A DNA stretch of 64,000 nt from positions 1 through 64,000 of the forward strand of contig VGGR01000002.1 of NCBI GenBank assembly GCA_016868585.1. Direction: 5' to 3'. The DNA comes from Bacteroidota bacterium (GTDB lineage Bacteria > Bacteroidota > Bacteroidia > Chitinophagales > Chitinophagaceae). The notes beneath the pieces are model-generated. The model saw only the letters and a program-made list of their open reading frames with translations. It made no database searches and was not told the DNA's origin. The position numbers were made by a program, and so were the translations under genes. Positions 25,233 through 35,108 of this stretch are shown here, piece by piece. Position 1 is the stretch's first letter. Each line of letters begins with the position of its first letter.

Positions 25233-26954
25233 ATGGATCCGATTGCACAGGAAAAGGTCAATCAGTGGTTACAGGGAGAATACGATCAAGCAACTAAAGA
25301 CACCATTAGTCAGCTGTCTCTTGATCATCCTAAGGAATTGGAAGATTCATTTTATCGAAATTTAGCATTTGGCACGGGTGGATTGAGAGGGTTAATGGGC
25401 GTGGGGACAAACCGAATGAATAAGTATACAGTAGGCATAGCCACTCAGGGTTTTGCCAATTACCTGAAGCAAATATTTAATGAAACTATTCGCGTTGCCA
25501 TAGCATACGATAGCCGAAATAATAGTCGTTTTTTTGCTGAAACAACTGCTCAGGTTTTTGCGGCTAATGGAATCCATGTTTTCTTGTTTGAGGATTTACG
25601 CCCTACGGCTGAGTTGTCATTTACTATCCGGGAACTGGGATGTCAGGGAGGGGTAGTTTGCACGGCCTCCCATAATCCAAAAGAATACAATGGCTACAAA
25701 GCCTATTGGGATGATGGTGCTCAATTGGTGGCTCCGCACGATAAAAATGTGATAAAAGAGATTGAGAAAATTGAGGAAATTGGACAGGTTAAGTGGTCGG
25801 GAGGAGAACAGCTCATCACTTCAATTGGAAAAGAAATGGATCAGCGATATATCGAAATGGTTAAATCGTTGAGTGTTTATCCAGAAATAGTAGTTCGTTT
25901 CAAGGATCTAAACATTGTATATACTCCTATTCATGGATCTGGAATTCGGTTAGTTCCCTTAGTACTTAAGGCATTGGGGTTTAACAATGTTAATCTTGTA
26001 AAAGAGCAAGAGGAGCCCAATGGTAACTTTCCAACAGTGGTCTACCCAAATCCTGAAGAGAGTGAAGCTATGCAACTGGGACTGAACTTAGCCCAACAAT
26101 TAGATGCAGATATCCTTTGTGGCACAGACCCTGATGCAGATCGATTAGCCATTGGAGTAAAGGATTTAACCGGGAACTGGGTATTGCTGAATGGAAACCA
26201 GACAGCTGCGCTGGCCTTTAACTATATGTTAGAAGCACGAAAGGAAAAAGGAATTGCCAAGCCGAATGATATGGTTATTACTACCATTGTAACAACACCT
26301 TTAATTGATGCCATAGCTAAAGCAAATGAAGTATCCTGCTACCGGGTGTTAACAGGCTTCAAGTGGATTGCCGATTTGATAAGGGAAAAAGAAGCCACTG
26401 AAAATTACATAATTGGGGGAGAGGAGAGTTTTGGTTTAATGATCGGCAATAAAATTCGTGACAAAGATGGAGTTAGCGCTGTTGCGCTTCTTTGCGAAAT
26501 GGCAGCTTATGAAAAGTCTAAAGGCAGGAGTTTATATGAAAAGTTAATTGATTTATCAGTTCAACACGGCCTCTATCTTGAGGAGTTGCTCTCTATTACA
26601 CGAAAAGGAAAAGAGGGGCAACAAGAAATTGCTGCAATGATGAATGGATTCAGAAACGATCCACCTGCCTCCCTCGCCGGCTGTTCCGTAGTCCAATTAC
26701 TGGATTACGAAGCACAAACCGGGAAGGATCTTAGCCGTGGTCAAACCTGGACATTAACCTTACCTCGTTCAAACGTGTTACAATTTATTTTGGCGGACGG
26801 TTCAGTTATCTCGGCAAGACCAAGTGGCACGGAGCCTAAAATAAAGTTTTACTTCAGCGTTCAGGGAAAGATAAGTGGGGCTGGAACTTATGAAGAAGTA
26901 AAAAAGCAATTGCAACTTCGCATCAATAGTTTTAGAACAGCAATGAACCTATGA
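25233..26954 (+). CDS. Phosphoglucomutase/phosphomannomutase family (alpha-D-phosphohexomutase)
   Basis: 573 residues, the size of the PgmB2-like/PGM2 branch. It has the phosphoserine loop TASHNPKEYNGYKAYW, the metal-binding GTDPDADRLAIG, the sugar-binding GGEESFGLMIG and the phosphate-binding RPSGTEPKIKFY. The enzyme interconverts hexose 1- and 6-phosphates, supplying nucleotide sugars. A near-match promoter box (TAACTTTA, 25206-25213) lies just upstream. The stop overlaps the pcm start by four bases, so both genes are co-translated. Confidence 0.93.
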   Translation: MDPIAQEKVNQWLQGEYDQATKDTISQLSLDHPKELEDSFYRNLAFGTGGLRGLMGVGTNRMNKYTVGIATQGFANYLKQIFNETIRVAIAYDSRNNSRFFAETTAQVFAANGIHVFLFEDLRPTAELSFTIRELGCQGGVVCTASHNPKEYNGYKAYWDDGAQLVAPHDKNVIKEIEKIEEIGQVKWSGGEQLITSIGKEMDQRYIEMVKSLSVYPEIVVRFKDLNIVYTPIHGSGIRLVPLVLKALGFNNVNLVKEQEEPNGNFPTVVYPNPEESEAMQLGLNLAQQLDADILCGTDPDADRLAIGVKDLTGNWVLLNGNQTAALAFNYMLEARKEKGIAKPNDMVITTIVTTPLIDAIAKANEVSCYRVLTGFKWIADLIREKEATENYIIGGEESFGLMIGNKIRDKDGVSAVALLCEMAAYEKSKGRSLYEKLIDLSVQHGLYLEELLSITRKGKEGQQEIAAMMNGFRNDPPASLAGCSVVQLLDYEAQTGKDLSRGQTWTLTLPRSNVLQFILADGSVISARPSGTEPKIKFYFSVQGKISGAGTYEEVKKQLQLRINSFRTAMNL

Positions 26955-27607
26955 GACCAACGGAGGACAAACACCGACACCAGGGCTTAAGAAAAAAACT
27001 GGTGGATCAGCTTCGTTCCAATGGAATTGCAAGTGAACAAGTATTGGCGGCCATTGCACAAATACCACGTCATTTTTTTCTCGACTCCGCCTTTGATGAT
27101 ATTGCTTACGAAAATCGTGCTTTTCCCATTGGGGAAGGGCAGACAATTTCACAACCTTATACGGTTGCTTACCAAACGCAACTATTAGAAGTTAAACGAT
27201 TTGACAAAGTGCTTGAGGTAGGGACGGGTAGTGCCTATCAGGCAGTTGTCCTGGCTTTATTGGGTGTGCAAGTTTACACGATTGAAAGACAGCGAAAACT
27301 CTTCGAATCAACTAAACAATTCAAATGGCTGCAATCTCAACCCGGCATTAAGTTTTTTTATGGGGATGGGTTTGAGGGCCTTCCCACTTTTGCACCTTTT
27401 GATAAAATTTTAATTACTGCGGCGACACCTCATATTCCGCCTAAGCTGGTAGCACAGTTAAAGCCCGGTGGGGTAATGGTATTGCCAGTGGGAGAGGGCG
27501 AGATGCAACAGATGTGCCGTGTTACCCACGAAGAAAAAGGCAACCTACGTATTGAGCGATTTGAGCAATTCTCTTTTGTGCCAATGCTTACAGGAAAAGA
27601 GAGCTGA
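26951..27607 (+). CDS. pcm: Protein-L-isoaspartate O-methyltransferase
   Basis: Pcm methylates isoaspartyl residues in damaged proteins so that they can revert to aspartate. The 218-residue protein has PRHFFLDSAFDDIAYENRAFPIGEGQTISQPY, the family signature, then the S-adenosylmethionine motif VLEVGTGSAYQAVVLALLG and a post-motif III stretch KLVAQLKPGGVMVLPVGEG. Its start overlaps the mutase stop (ATGA). A penicillin acylase gene follows after 33 bases. Confidence 0.94.
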   Translation: MRPTEDKHRHQGLRKKLVDQLRSNGIASEQVLAAIAQIPRHFFLDSAFDDIAYENRAFPIGEGQTISQPYTVAYQTQLLEVKRFDKVLEVGTGSAYQAVVLALLGVQVYTIERQRKLFESTKQFKWLQSQPGIKFFYGDGFEGLPTFAPFDKILITAATPHIPPKLVAQLKPGGVMVLPVGEGEMQQMCRVTHEEKGNLRIERFEQFSFVPMLTGKES

Positions 27608-27640
27608 AATATTGCTACCTTACAAATCCAAACACCTGTA

Positions 27641-30082
27641 ATGCGTTTTGTTCCCTTTTTAAGTAGTACTGCAGTTACCATAGCTTTGGTGGCTTTGTTA
27701 GATAATCCCTTAGGCAAAGTTCCACCCCCGGGTCCTTTTTTTAGCCCACAATATGGGTTTTGGCAAAACGCAGAACCAATCGATCAGGATTATAGCGGTA
27801 CGCTTACTTGTAATGGATTACAGGGTCCTGTTGAAGTTTACTTCGATGATCGCCTGGTCCCACATGTTTTTGCGTCCAACGAGGAAGATTTATATTTTGT
27901 ACAGGGCTACTTGCATGCCCGATTTCGTCTTTTTCAGATCGATTTACAAACCAGGGCTGCTGCAGGGCGCGCCAGTGAACTGGCAGGAGGCAAAGCAATC
28001 AATTTTGATAGAGAGCAGCGTCGATTAGGGATGGTTTTTGCCGCAGAAAATGCACTCAAAGCAATTAATGCTGATGTGAAGTTTCGGACATTACTGGACG
28101 CCTATACGGCTGGAGTAAATTCTTATATGGATCAACTAACGGAAGCGGCTTTGCCTATTGAATACAAGTTGTTGCAAAATAAACCAGAGAAATGGAGCAA
28201 TTTGAAAACGGCACTTTTGTTAAAGATGATGTCAAAAATGTTATCTTCTGGAACTGAAAATGATTTGGCCAACACAAATGCAAAATCCATTTTTATGCCG
28301 GATGAGTTACAGCAGTTGTATCCTCAGGTCCCAGATTCCTTGCTTCCCATTATTCCTATCGGGACTAAATTCCCTAACCCTGCTGTAGTACCAATAAAAC
28401 CAGCCCATGCCGACTCCTTCTATTTTAATAACAAGGCAACCGTGCAGGCACAATCACTTGATCCTCCGGCACCGGATAATGGAAGTAATAATTGGACAGT
28501 AGCCGGGAGTAAAACAAAAAGCGGATTTCCCATTTTGGCAAACGATCCCCATTTGGAGCTATCATTGCCTTCTATCTGGTTTGAAATTCAGTTGAAAACG
28601 CCTACCCATAATTCATATGGAGTATCGCTACCAGGCGCTCCCTTTGTAGCTATTGGTTTTAACGATAGCATTGCCTGGGGAGTGACCAACTCTCAACGAG
28701 ACGTGAAGGATTACTATGAGATCAAGTTTAAAGATCAGTCGCGTTCTTCTTATTGGTACAATAACCAATGGGTGCCTACTAAAATACGTATCGAAGAGAT
28801 AAAAGTTAAAGACAGCCTATCTGTGTTTGATACAGTGGCGTACACCATTTTTGGCCCAGTGCAGTTTGATAATAGTTTCTCCAATGCTGCTGCAACTGAT
28901 CGAAATCTTGCTGTACGTTGGGCGGCTCATGATTCCAGTAATGAGGGCTTGACCTTTTATAAATTGAATAAGGCGCATAACTATGCGGACTATGAAGATG
29001 CCATACGATCATTTACCTGCCCCGGGCAGAATTTTATTTTTGCATCCAGAACTGGGGATATTGCAATATGGCAACAGGGGCGTTTTCCTGCCCGCTGGGA
29101 GGGGCAGGGGCTATATGTAATGCCTGGCGAAGATAGTAGTTATCTATGGCAGGGGTATATCCCGCAGCAAGAAAATCCACATGCAATAAATCCGGTCCGG
29201 GGTTACTTGCAAAGTGCTAATCAACGAGCGGTTGATGGCACTTATCCATATTTTATTCCGGGAAGCTACAATACTGCTCGTGGAATCCGCATTGATAATA
29301 AATTGTCCACTATGTCCAATATAACTCCTAAAGACATGATGGAATTGCAAACTGATTATTTCAACGTATCAGCAGAGGATGTTCGTCCTGTATTGCTTTC
29401 CGCTATTCAAGTGGATCAGTTGCAAGGGAAAGAACTAGAATACTTAGAGATTTTTCGTAATTGGGATTTAATGGCCTCGCCTGATTCAAAGGGTCAAACC
29501 ATTTTCCAGTGTTTTTGGGATACCGTTCAAGCCTCAATTTGGAAAGACGAACTTTCGCGCATCAATCCAATGGCTACCTGGCCGACCGAGCAAACAACAA
29601 TTGAATGGTTGCTTCGCGATACCCTGCATACTTTTGCCGATAACATTAATACACCGCAACGGGAAACCCTGCCCATGACTGTTACCAGTGCTTTTAAAAA
29701 AGCAGCTTTGGTTTTAGCATCAAAGGAAGCGGAGGGAAAATTAGTTTGGAGCCGATACCTGAATCCCAGTATATATCACTTGTTGAAAGACGCGCTACCT
29801 GCTTTTTCCAGAAAAGGTTTAGCGGTAGGCGGCTATGGTAATATTGTAAATGCCATCAAACATAGTCACGGCCCAAGTTGGCGAATGATTGTTCATTTGG
29901 TAGATGGTATGGAAGTTTATGGGGTTTTTCCGGGGGGTCAAAGCGGTAATCCTGGTAGCCGGTTTTATGACAATAATATTGCAGTTTGGGAAAAAGGGGA
30001 ATACAACCGATGTTGGTACATGCGGGACGATGATCGTAAGCATGAACAAGTAAAGTGGGTGTTGAAGTTTAATCAATTGTAA
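27641..30082 (+). CDS. Penicillin acylase family protein (N-terminal nucleophile amidase)
   Basis: 813 residues with an N-terminal hydrophobic signal (FVPFLSSTAVTIALVALL). The alpha part has VYFDDRLVPHVFASNEEDLYFVQGY. The autocleavage site is DNGSNNWTVAG with S282 as the predicted N-terminal nucleophile of the beta chain, followed by PILANDPHLELSLPSIWFEI and AFVAIGFNDSIAWGVTN. Family members hydrolyse amides such as penicillins or acyl-homoserine lactones; the substrate here cannot be told. It is probably periplasmic. A near-match box (TACCTTAC) lies before the ATG. Confidence 0.92.
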   Translation: MRFVPFLSSTAVTIALVALLDNPLGKVPPPGPFFSPQYGFWQNAEPIDQDYSGTLTCNGLQGPVEVYFDDRLVPHVFASNEEDLYFVQGYLHARFRLFQIDLQTRAAAGRASELAGGKAINFDREQRRLGMVFAAENALKAINADVKFRTLLDAYTAGVNSYMDQLTEAALPIEYKLLQNKPEKWSNLKTALLLKMMSKMLSSGTENDLANTNAKSIFMPDELQQLYPQVPDSLLPIIPIGTKFPNPAVVPIKPAHADSFYFNNKATVQAQSLDPPAPDNGSNNWTVAGSKTKSGFPILANDPHLELSLPSIWFEIQLKTPTHNSYGVSLPGAPFVAIGFNDSIAWGVTNSQRDVKDYYEIKFKDQSRSSYWYNNQWVPTKIRIEEIKVKDSLSVFDTVAYTIFGPVQFDNSFSNAAATDRNLAVRWAAHDSSNEGLTFYKLNKAHNYADYEDAIRSFTCPGQNFIFASRTGDIAIWQQGRFPARWEGQGLYVMPGEDSSYLWQGYIPQQENPHAINPVRGYLQSANQRAVDGTYPYFIPGSYNTARGIRIDNKLSTMSNITPKDMMELQTDYFNVSAEDVRPVLLSAIQVDQLQGKELEYLEIFRNWDLMASPDSKGQTIFQCFWDTVQASIWKDELSRINPMATWPTEQTTIEWLLRDTLHTFADNINTPQRETLPMTVTSAFKKAALVLASKEAEGKLVWSRYLNPSIYHLLKDALPAFSRKGLAVGGYGNIVNAIKHSHGPSWRMIVHLVDGMEVYGVFPGGQSGNPGSRFYDNNIAVWEKGEYNRCWYMRDDDRKHEQVKWVLKFNQL

Positions 30083-30090
30083 TTATTTAT

Positions 30091-30453
30091 ATGAAGTTTT
30101 TTTTATCAGTTTTACTTACCCTGCTTGGAGGAATTGGTATCTCGCTGTGGGCTCAGTCTCCTTGGTGGGGGTTTGTACCAGTGGCATTTATATTGGCGGT
30201 AGCAATACATCAGGCACCCCCCAAGGCCTTTGCTGCCGGCTTCCTGGGGATGCTTCTTGCCTGGGGTGGGTTATCCTGGTGGATAGATTGGCAAAACACC
30301 AGCCTCTTATCTAAACAAGTAGCCGTATTGTTTCCACTACAAGGATCCTCCGCTGCCTTGATTCTACTTACAGGAATTTTGGGAGGCCTTTTGGGAGGGA
30401 TAGCTGCATTAGCAGGATGCTATCTTCGCAGTGCTAAATCTAAAGTGGAGTGA
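30091..30453 (+). CDS. Small membrane protein, unknown
   Basis: 120 residues with about four hydrophobic segments: FFLSVLLTLLGGIGISLWA, WGFVPVAFILAVAIH, AAGFLGMLLAWGGLSWWI and ALILLTGILGGLLGGIAAL. No motif is recognisable. Its stop overlaps the GTG start of the DUF5686 gene, so the two are translationally coupled, which suggests a shared role in the envelope, but no function is known to me. Confidence 0.75.
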   Translation: MKFFLSVLLTLLGGIGISLWAQSPWWGFVPVAFILAVAIHQAPPKAFAAGFLGMLLAWGGLSWWIDWQNTSLLSKQVAVLFPLQGSSAALILLTGILGGLLGGIAALAGCYLRSAKSKVE

Positions 30454-32903
30454 TTGGCCGACAACTCTTATTGCTTTTTATTTTTTTTGGTCTTACGGAG
30501 ACGTATGCTGCGCTAGTTAAGGGCAGGGTAGTAGACACGGATGGCCATCCGCTTCCATTTGCCTCTATTTGGATACAGGAAACAAAACAAGGTATTGCTG
30601 CCAATGGCGAGGGTTTATTTGAGTTAACCTTATCGCCTGGAAAATATAAAATTACATGTCAGTATGTTGGATTTGCCAAGCAGGAGAAATTTATAACGGT
30701 GACCAATACGGTGGTACAATTGGATTTTGTATTGCAGAAACAGGAGTTAATGCTCCCAGCTGTTGTTATTTCAAATAAAGAAGATCCTGCCTATCGGCTA
30801 ATTCGTGAAATGCTAAAGCAGCAAAAAGCAAACCAAGAGCGCTTGCAAGAGTTTTCATGTATGGTTTACTCTAAGGGGCAATTACGATTACGTGATTATC
30901 CAACTCGTTTTTTGTCACAGAAAGTTGACTTTGAAGATGGCGATTCCAGTAAAAAAAAGTTCATTTATTTATCTGAAACCATCTCACGTTATGCGCAAAG
31001 GAGTGGCCAAGAGAAAAAGATCGAAGTAGTATCCTCTAAAGTAAGTGGAGACAGTGATGGTTTTGGCTTGGCAGTACCTGATCAGTATTCTTTTTATGAA
31101 AACATGGTGCTCCCTGGCACACGTCTTAACCCTAGAGGGTTTATTTCACCACTATCGACTTCCACTTTTTTATATTATCGATTTAAATTGCTTGGATCTT
31201 TTGTGGAGAATAATAAGCTGTTTAGTCGAATACAAGTAATTCCAAAAAGAAAAACTGATCCTGTTTTTGCTGGCGAGATCACCCTTGTGCAAGAAGACTG
31301 GCAGCTACATTCTGTTGATCTTACATTATCTCGCTCTCAGCAACTCGAGTTTATTGATACATTACAGTTAGTTCAGTTGTATCGGGAAGAGGGAAGGGGG
31401 GAGTGGCGTATTGCCAGTCAGGTGTTGTATCCAGCTGCAAAAAAATTTGGATTTGATGCCTATGGCAGTTTTTTAAATGTGTATGCGGAGTATGCCCTGA
31501 AACCAAGCTGGACTAAAAAATACTTTGATCGTTTTCTGCTTCGGTATGCAGATAGTGCTAATCGTCGATCGGTAGCTTATTGGGATCAGGTAAGACCTGT
31601 TCCCTTAACAGCAGAGGAACTGCTTGATTACGCTAAAAAAGATAGCCTGGAACAAAAGCGTCGAGATCCGGCCTATTTGGATTCGTTAAACCGCGTGAGA
31701 AATAAATTTAACCTCGCTCGCTTGTTATTGACTGGTCAACCGCTTTATACAAAGAGAAATAAGTTCGATTTGTCAGTTAATCCCCTACTGGAGCAACTTG
31801 CATTTAATCCTGCAGAGGGGCTTGTCCTACAGCCACAATTGCGCTGGCAATACAAATGGGATAGTTCGGGTTCCAGAAAACAACTCAATGGTAATTTAGT
31901 ATTACGCACCAGTTTTGGCAATCAGCATTTCAATCCTTATGCAACTTTCTCATATGTATTAGGGACCCAATTAAGTAGTTCATTCATAGTTGGATTTGGT
32001 CGCCAAGTTTTACAGTTTAATGGACAAAGCCCTATTACTGATAGAGGGAATACCTTTTCCTCACTTCTTTATGAGGAAAATCGAATTAAATCCTACGAGG
32101 CGCGTGTGGTTAGGCTTACCCATGTTAAAGGCTTAGGTGCAGGATTATCTATGCAATGGGGTTTTCGTTTTGAAGACCGCACTCCAATCGAAAATCAAAC
32201 TGGCTATACGTGGATAGATAAACCCCATCGCGCCTATACCCCTAATTATCCAATTGAATTGGTTAATCAAAATATCACCAGACACCAGGTAGCTGATTTT
32301 ACAGTGGTAGTACGCTGGCAGCCCGGGTCACGATATATAAAGCTACCGGAGCGAATAATTAATATTGGTAGTGATAAGCCCGTATTTAGTTTTCAGCTGA
32401 GTCAAACACTTGGTAAGCTGTTGGGTAATGATGCGAATTATACAAAATGGCGTTTGGGGGTAACAGACAATTTCAATTTAAAACTCAAGGGGATACTCCG
32501 TTATCGATTTGCCATGGGGGGCTTTTTGAATACTAAAGTTGTCCCCTTGGCTGATCATATCCACTTCAATGGAAATGCCGCACAACTTGCCAATGAATAT
32601 TTGAACAGTTTTCAACTACTTTCTCTGTATAAACTAAGTCATATCAACCCCTTTTATTCACTGGTGCATGTTGAATATAACTTGAAAGGATTCTTAACTA
32701 ATAAAATTCCAATAGTGAATAAGCTCAAACCCTACCTTGTAGTAGGTGTCAATGCTTGTTATAGCAGTCCTTTGCAAAAATATGGGGAGTGGTTTGTGGG
32801 AGTAGATAATTTGTTGAAACAGATTCGTATTGACTATGTAGTGGGCTATCAGCCATCGGGTATTCAATTAACTGGTATTCGCATAGGGGTAAAGGGGTTC
32901 TAG
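30450..32903 (+). CDS. DUF5686 outer-membrane protein with carboxypeptidase-like N-terminal domain
   Basis: 817 residues, GTG start overlapping the previous stop. After a signal (LLLLFIFFGLTETYA) comes a CarboxypepD_reg-like beta-sandwich (VKGRVVDTDGHPLPFASIWI...GLFELTLSPGKYKITC). The long remainder matches DUF5686: ISNKEDPAYRLIREMLKQQK, FLSEKV-like LSQKVDFEDGD, and a C-terminal barrel region ending in QPSGIQLTGIRIGVKGF. Proteins of this type are outer-membrane beta-barrels of unknown cargo in Bacteroidota. Confidence 0.85.
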   Translation: MIGRQLLLLFIFFGLTETYAALVKGRVVDTDGHPLPFASIWIQETKQGIAANGEGLFELTLSPGKYKITCQYVGFAKQEKFITVTNTVVQLDFVLQKQELMLPAVVISNKEDPAYRLIREMLKQQKANQERLQEFSCMVYSKGQLRLRDYPTRFLSQKVDFEDGDSSKKKFIYLSETISRYAQRSGQEKKIEVVSSKVSGDSDGFGLAVPDQYSFYENMVLPGTRLNPRGFISPLSTSTFLYYRFKLLGSFVENNKLFSRIQVIPKRKTDPVFAGEITLVQEDWQLHSVDLTLSRSQQLEFIDTLQLVQLYREEGRGEWRIASQVLYPAAKKFGFDAYGSFLNVYAEYALKPSWTKKYFDRFLLRYADSANRRSVAYWDQVRPVPLTAEELLDYAKKDSLEQKRRDPAYLDSLNRVRNKFNLARLLLTGQPLYTKRNKFDLSVNPLLEQLAFNPAEGLVLQPQLRWQYKWDSSGSRKQLNGNLVLRTSFGNQHFNPYATFSYVLGTQLSSSFIVGFGRQVLQFNGQSPITDRGNTFSSLLYEENRIKSYEARVVRLTHVKGLGAGLSMQWGFRFEDRTPIENQTGYTWIDKPHRAYTPNYPIELVNQNITRHQVADFTVVVRWQPGSRYIKLPERIINIGSDKPVFSFQLSQTLGKLLGNDANYTKWRLGVTDNFNLKLKGILRYRFAMGGFLNTKVVPLADHIHFNGNAAQLANEYLNSFQLLSLYKLSHINPFYSLVHVEYNLKGFLTNKIPIVNKLKPYLVVGVNACYSSPLQKYGEWFVGVDNLLKQIRIDYVVGYQPSGIQLTGIRIGVKGF

Positions 32904-32918
32904 TTTTTATAAAGTACT

Positions 32919-32926
32919 TATCTTTG
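32919..32926 (+). promoter_or_regulatory. -7 promoter box for trhO
   Basis: TATCTTTG fits TAnnTTTG exactly. It lies 60 bases before the ATG at 32987, giving a leader of about 55 bases, longer than most in this window. Confidence 0.45.
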
Positions 32927-32986
32927 TCCTGATTTAGGATTTTGCCCAACCTGCAATTGGGGTTCTAATCGAACTAAAATTCTTTT

Positions 32987-34039
32987 ATGGCAGTATTGCA
33001 CAACCGAATATCCCGGCGAGCATTAAAAGAGAAAATTGGCAACGACCCTACGCCGCGCACGACTATTTCCTTTTACCAGTATTTTCATATTGAGCATCCT
33101 GATTCATTCAGAGATCAATTTTATCAAGCCCTACATGTAATTGGAGTCTTGGGTAGGATCTATGTTGCCTCAGAAGGGGTCAACGCGCAGATTAGCGTAC
33201 CCACGCATCAATTAGTCGCATTGCGTAATAGCTTAGACACGTATCCGCCCTTACAAGGAGTACGATTGAATGTAGCCGTACATGATGAGGGAAAATCTTT
33301 TTTTGTATTGGATATCAAAGTACGTGATAAAATTGTAGCAGATGGTATTGATGATCCCACCTTCAATATGCAGCGAAAAGGAAAGTATGCCACGCCCGAG
33401 CAGTTTAATCAACTGGCCCAGAATCCAAATACTATCATTGTGGATATGCGCAACTACTACGAGTATGAAGTGGGACACTTTAAAAATGCAATTGAAATTC
33501 CATCCAATACCTTTCGGGAGCAACTTCCCATGGCAGCTGCCCTTTTAAAGGACAAAAAAGAGGCTACTATTTTGATGTATTGTACGGGTGGTATACGTTG
33601 TGAGAAGGCTTCTGCTTATTTGGTGCATCAGGGATTTTCAAATGTTTTTCACTTAGAGGGCGGTGTAATAAATTATGCCAGACAAGTAAAAGAGAACAAA
33701 ATGTCCAGCCTGTTTATTGGTAAAAATTTTGTTTTCGATGAACGGCTGGGTGAAAGAATTACGAAGGACGTGATTGCGCATTGTCATCAATGTGGAAGCG
33801 TTGCGGATACCCATACAAACTGTAAGAACGAGGATTGTCATCTGCTTTTTATTCAATGCGCGTCTTGTGCCGCTTTAATGGAGGGTTGTTGCTCAACTAC
33901 CTGTCGAGATATGCTACAGTTATCGGAGGAAGAGAGAAAAAAAATGAGAAAAGGGAAGGATAAGGGCCAGCAAATATTTAATAAGTCAAAAGACAGATTG
34001 AAAGCAGTTCGATCAGCGAGGGGTAGTGAGCATTACTGA
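32987..34039 (+). CDS. trhO: tRNA uridine 5-hydroxylation protein, rhodanese-type
   Basis: 350 residues. The N-terminal acylphosphatase-like domain has FYQYFHIEHPDSFRDQFYQ and GRIYVASEGVNAQISVP. The rhodanese domain has VDMRNYYEYEVGHFKNA and the active loop YCTGGIRCEKASAYL, both typical of TrhO (YceA). The C-terminal tail is Cys-rich (CHQC, CKNEDC, CASC, CCSTTC), probably a zinc site. TrhO helps form 5-hydroxyuridine at the tRNA wobble position. The 3' end overlaps the convergent purC end by seven bases. Confidence 0.9.
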   Translation: MAVLHNRISRRALKEKIGNDPTPRTTISFYQYFHIEHPDSFRDQFYQALHVIGVLGRIYVASEGVNAQISVPTHQLVALRNSLDTYPPLQGVRLNVAVHDEGKSFFVLDIKVRDKIVADGIDDPTFNMQRKGKYATPEQFNQLAQNPNTIIVDMRNYYEYEVGHFKNAIEIPSNTFREQLPMAAALLKDKKEATILMYCTGGIRCEKASAYLVHQGFSNVFHLEGGVINYARQVKENKMSSLFIGKNFVFDERLGERITKDVIAHCHQCGSVADTHTNCKNEDCHLLFIQCASCAALMEGCCSTTCRDMLQLSEEERKKMRKGKDKGQQIFNKSKDRLKAVRSARGSEHY

Positions 34040-34959
34040 ATTTGCTGTAACGCTACTGCGGTTCTATTGAATAGCTCTTCTTGACTTAATGCTTCGGGTT
34101 TAAAAGTTCTACCAATTACTTTTTCGTATAGTTCTATGTATCGTTTAGAAATGGTCTCTACCCAATGATCGCTCATTGCAGGAACCCCTTGTCCCTCTTT
34201 ACCCATGTAGTTATTTTCAATTAGCCATTCGCGAACAAATTCCTTGCTGAGTTGCGGTTGTCGTTCGCCCCTCAATTGTCTTTCATTGTAACCCGCTGAA
34301 AAAAAGTAACGAGAACTGTCAGGGGTATGAACTTCATCCATGAGATAAATCTCATTTCCAATTTTTCCAAATTCATATTTAGTGTCAACCAGAATCAGTC
34401 CTCTTTCCGCTGCTATTTGTGTTCCTCTTTCAAAGAGTTGTAATGCCAGCATACAGAGCTTTGTCCACTCATCTTTTGAGGCTAATCCGCTTTCCACAAT
34501 GGTTTTGGCATCAATATCTTCGTCATGTCCTTTGGCAGCCTTGGTGGATGGAGTAATAATGGGGGTAACAAATTGATCGTTTTCATTCATTCTATCTGCC
34601 ATTTCAACACCACAAAGTATTCTTTCACCTGATTTGTAGGTTCTCCATGCATGCCCAGACAAATAGCCTCTTACCACCATCTCAATTTTAAAAGGCACAC
34701 ATTTCTTGCCAATTGATACCGTCGGGGCCGGAGTTGCTAGCAGCCAGTTTGAGCCAATGTCCCGGGTTGCCTCTAGCATATGACTGGCAATTTGGTTGAG
34801 GACCTGGCCTTTAAATGGAATGGGGCGGGGTAGAATTACATCAAAGGCGGAGATGCGGTCTGAGGCAATCATGACCAGTAAATCCTCTCCAATGCTGTAT
34901 ACATCTCTTACCTTTCCCCGATAAAAACCAGTCTGATTTTTAAATTTAAGATTGGACAT
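34033..34959 (-). CDS. purC: Phosphoribosylaminoimidazole-succinocarboxamide synthase
   Basis: PurC (SAICAR synthetase) joins aspartate to CAIR in purine synthesis. The 308-residue protein, of the longer eukaryote-like form, shows FYRGKVRDVYSIGEDLLVMIASDRISAFD at the N-terminus, then KIEMVVRGYLSGHAWRTY, LVDTKYEFG and DEVHTPDSSRYF. Another purine gene, purM, lies at 40174 but is not in the same operon. Similarity over full length and order of motifs makes the call secure. Confidence 0.96.
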   Translation of the reverse strand: MSNLKFKNQTGFYRGKVRDVYSIGEDLLVMIASDRISAFDVILPRPIPFKGQVLNQIASHMLEATRDIGSNWLLATPAPTVSIGKKCVPFKIEMVVRGYLSGHAWRTYKSGERILCGVEMADRMNENDQFVTPIITPSTKAAKGHDEDIDAKTIVESGLASKDEWTKLCMLALQLFERGTQIAAERGLILVDTKYEFGKIGNEIYLMDEVHTPDSSRYFFSAGYNERQLRGERQPQLSKEFVREWLIENNYMGKEGQGVPAMSDHWVETISKRYIELYEKVIGRTFKPEALSQEELFNRTAVALQQIQ

Positions 34960-35108
34960 AAATCGAAAGTAAGTTGGCTGCCGTAAAGTACGGAAAACCA
35001 GTGAGTTTGAAATTTCAACAACTTATCCTTAGGCCTTTAAAATTAAATTTTTGTAGTCCCCCCACAATGCGTACTTTTCCGTTATATTCTAAACCAAAAT
35101 CCCGATTT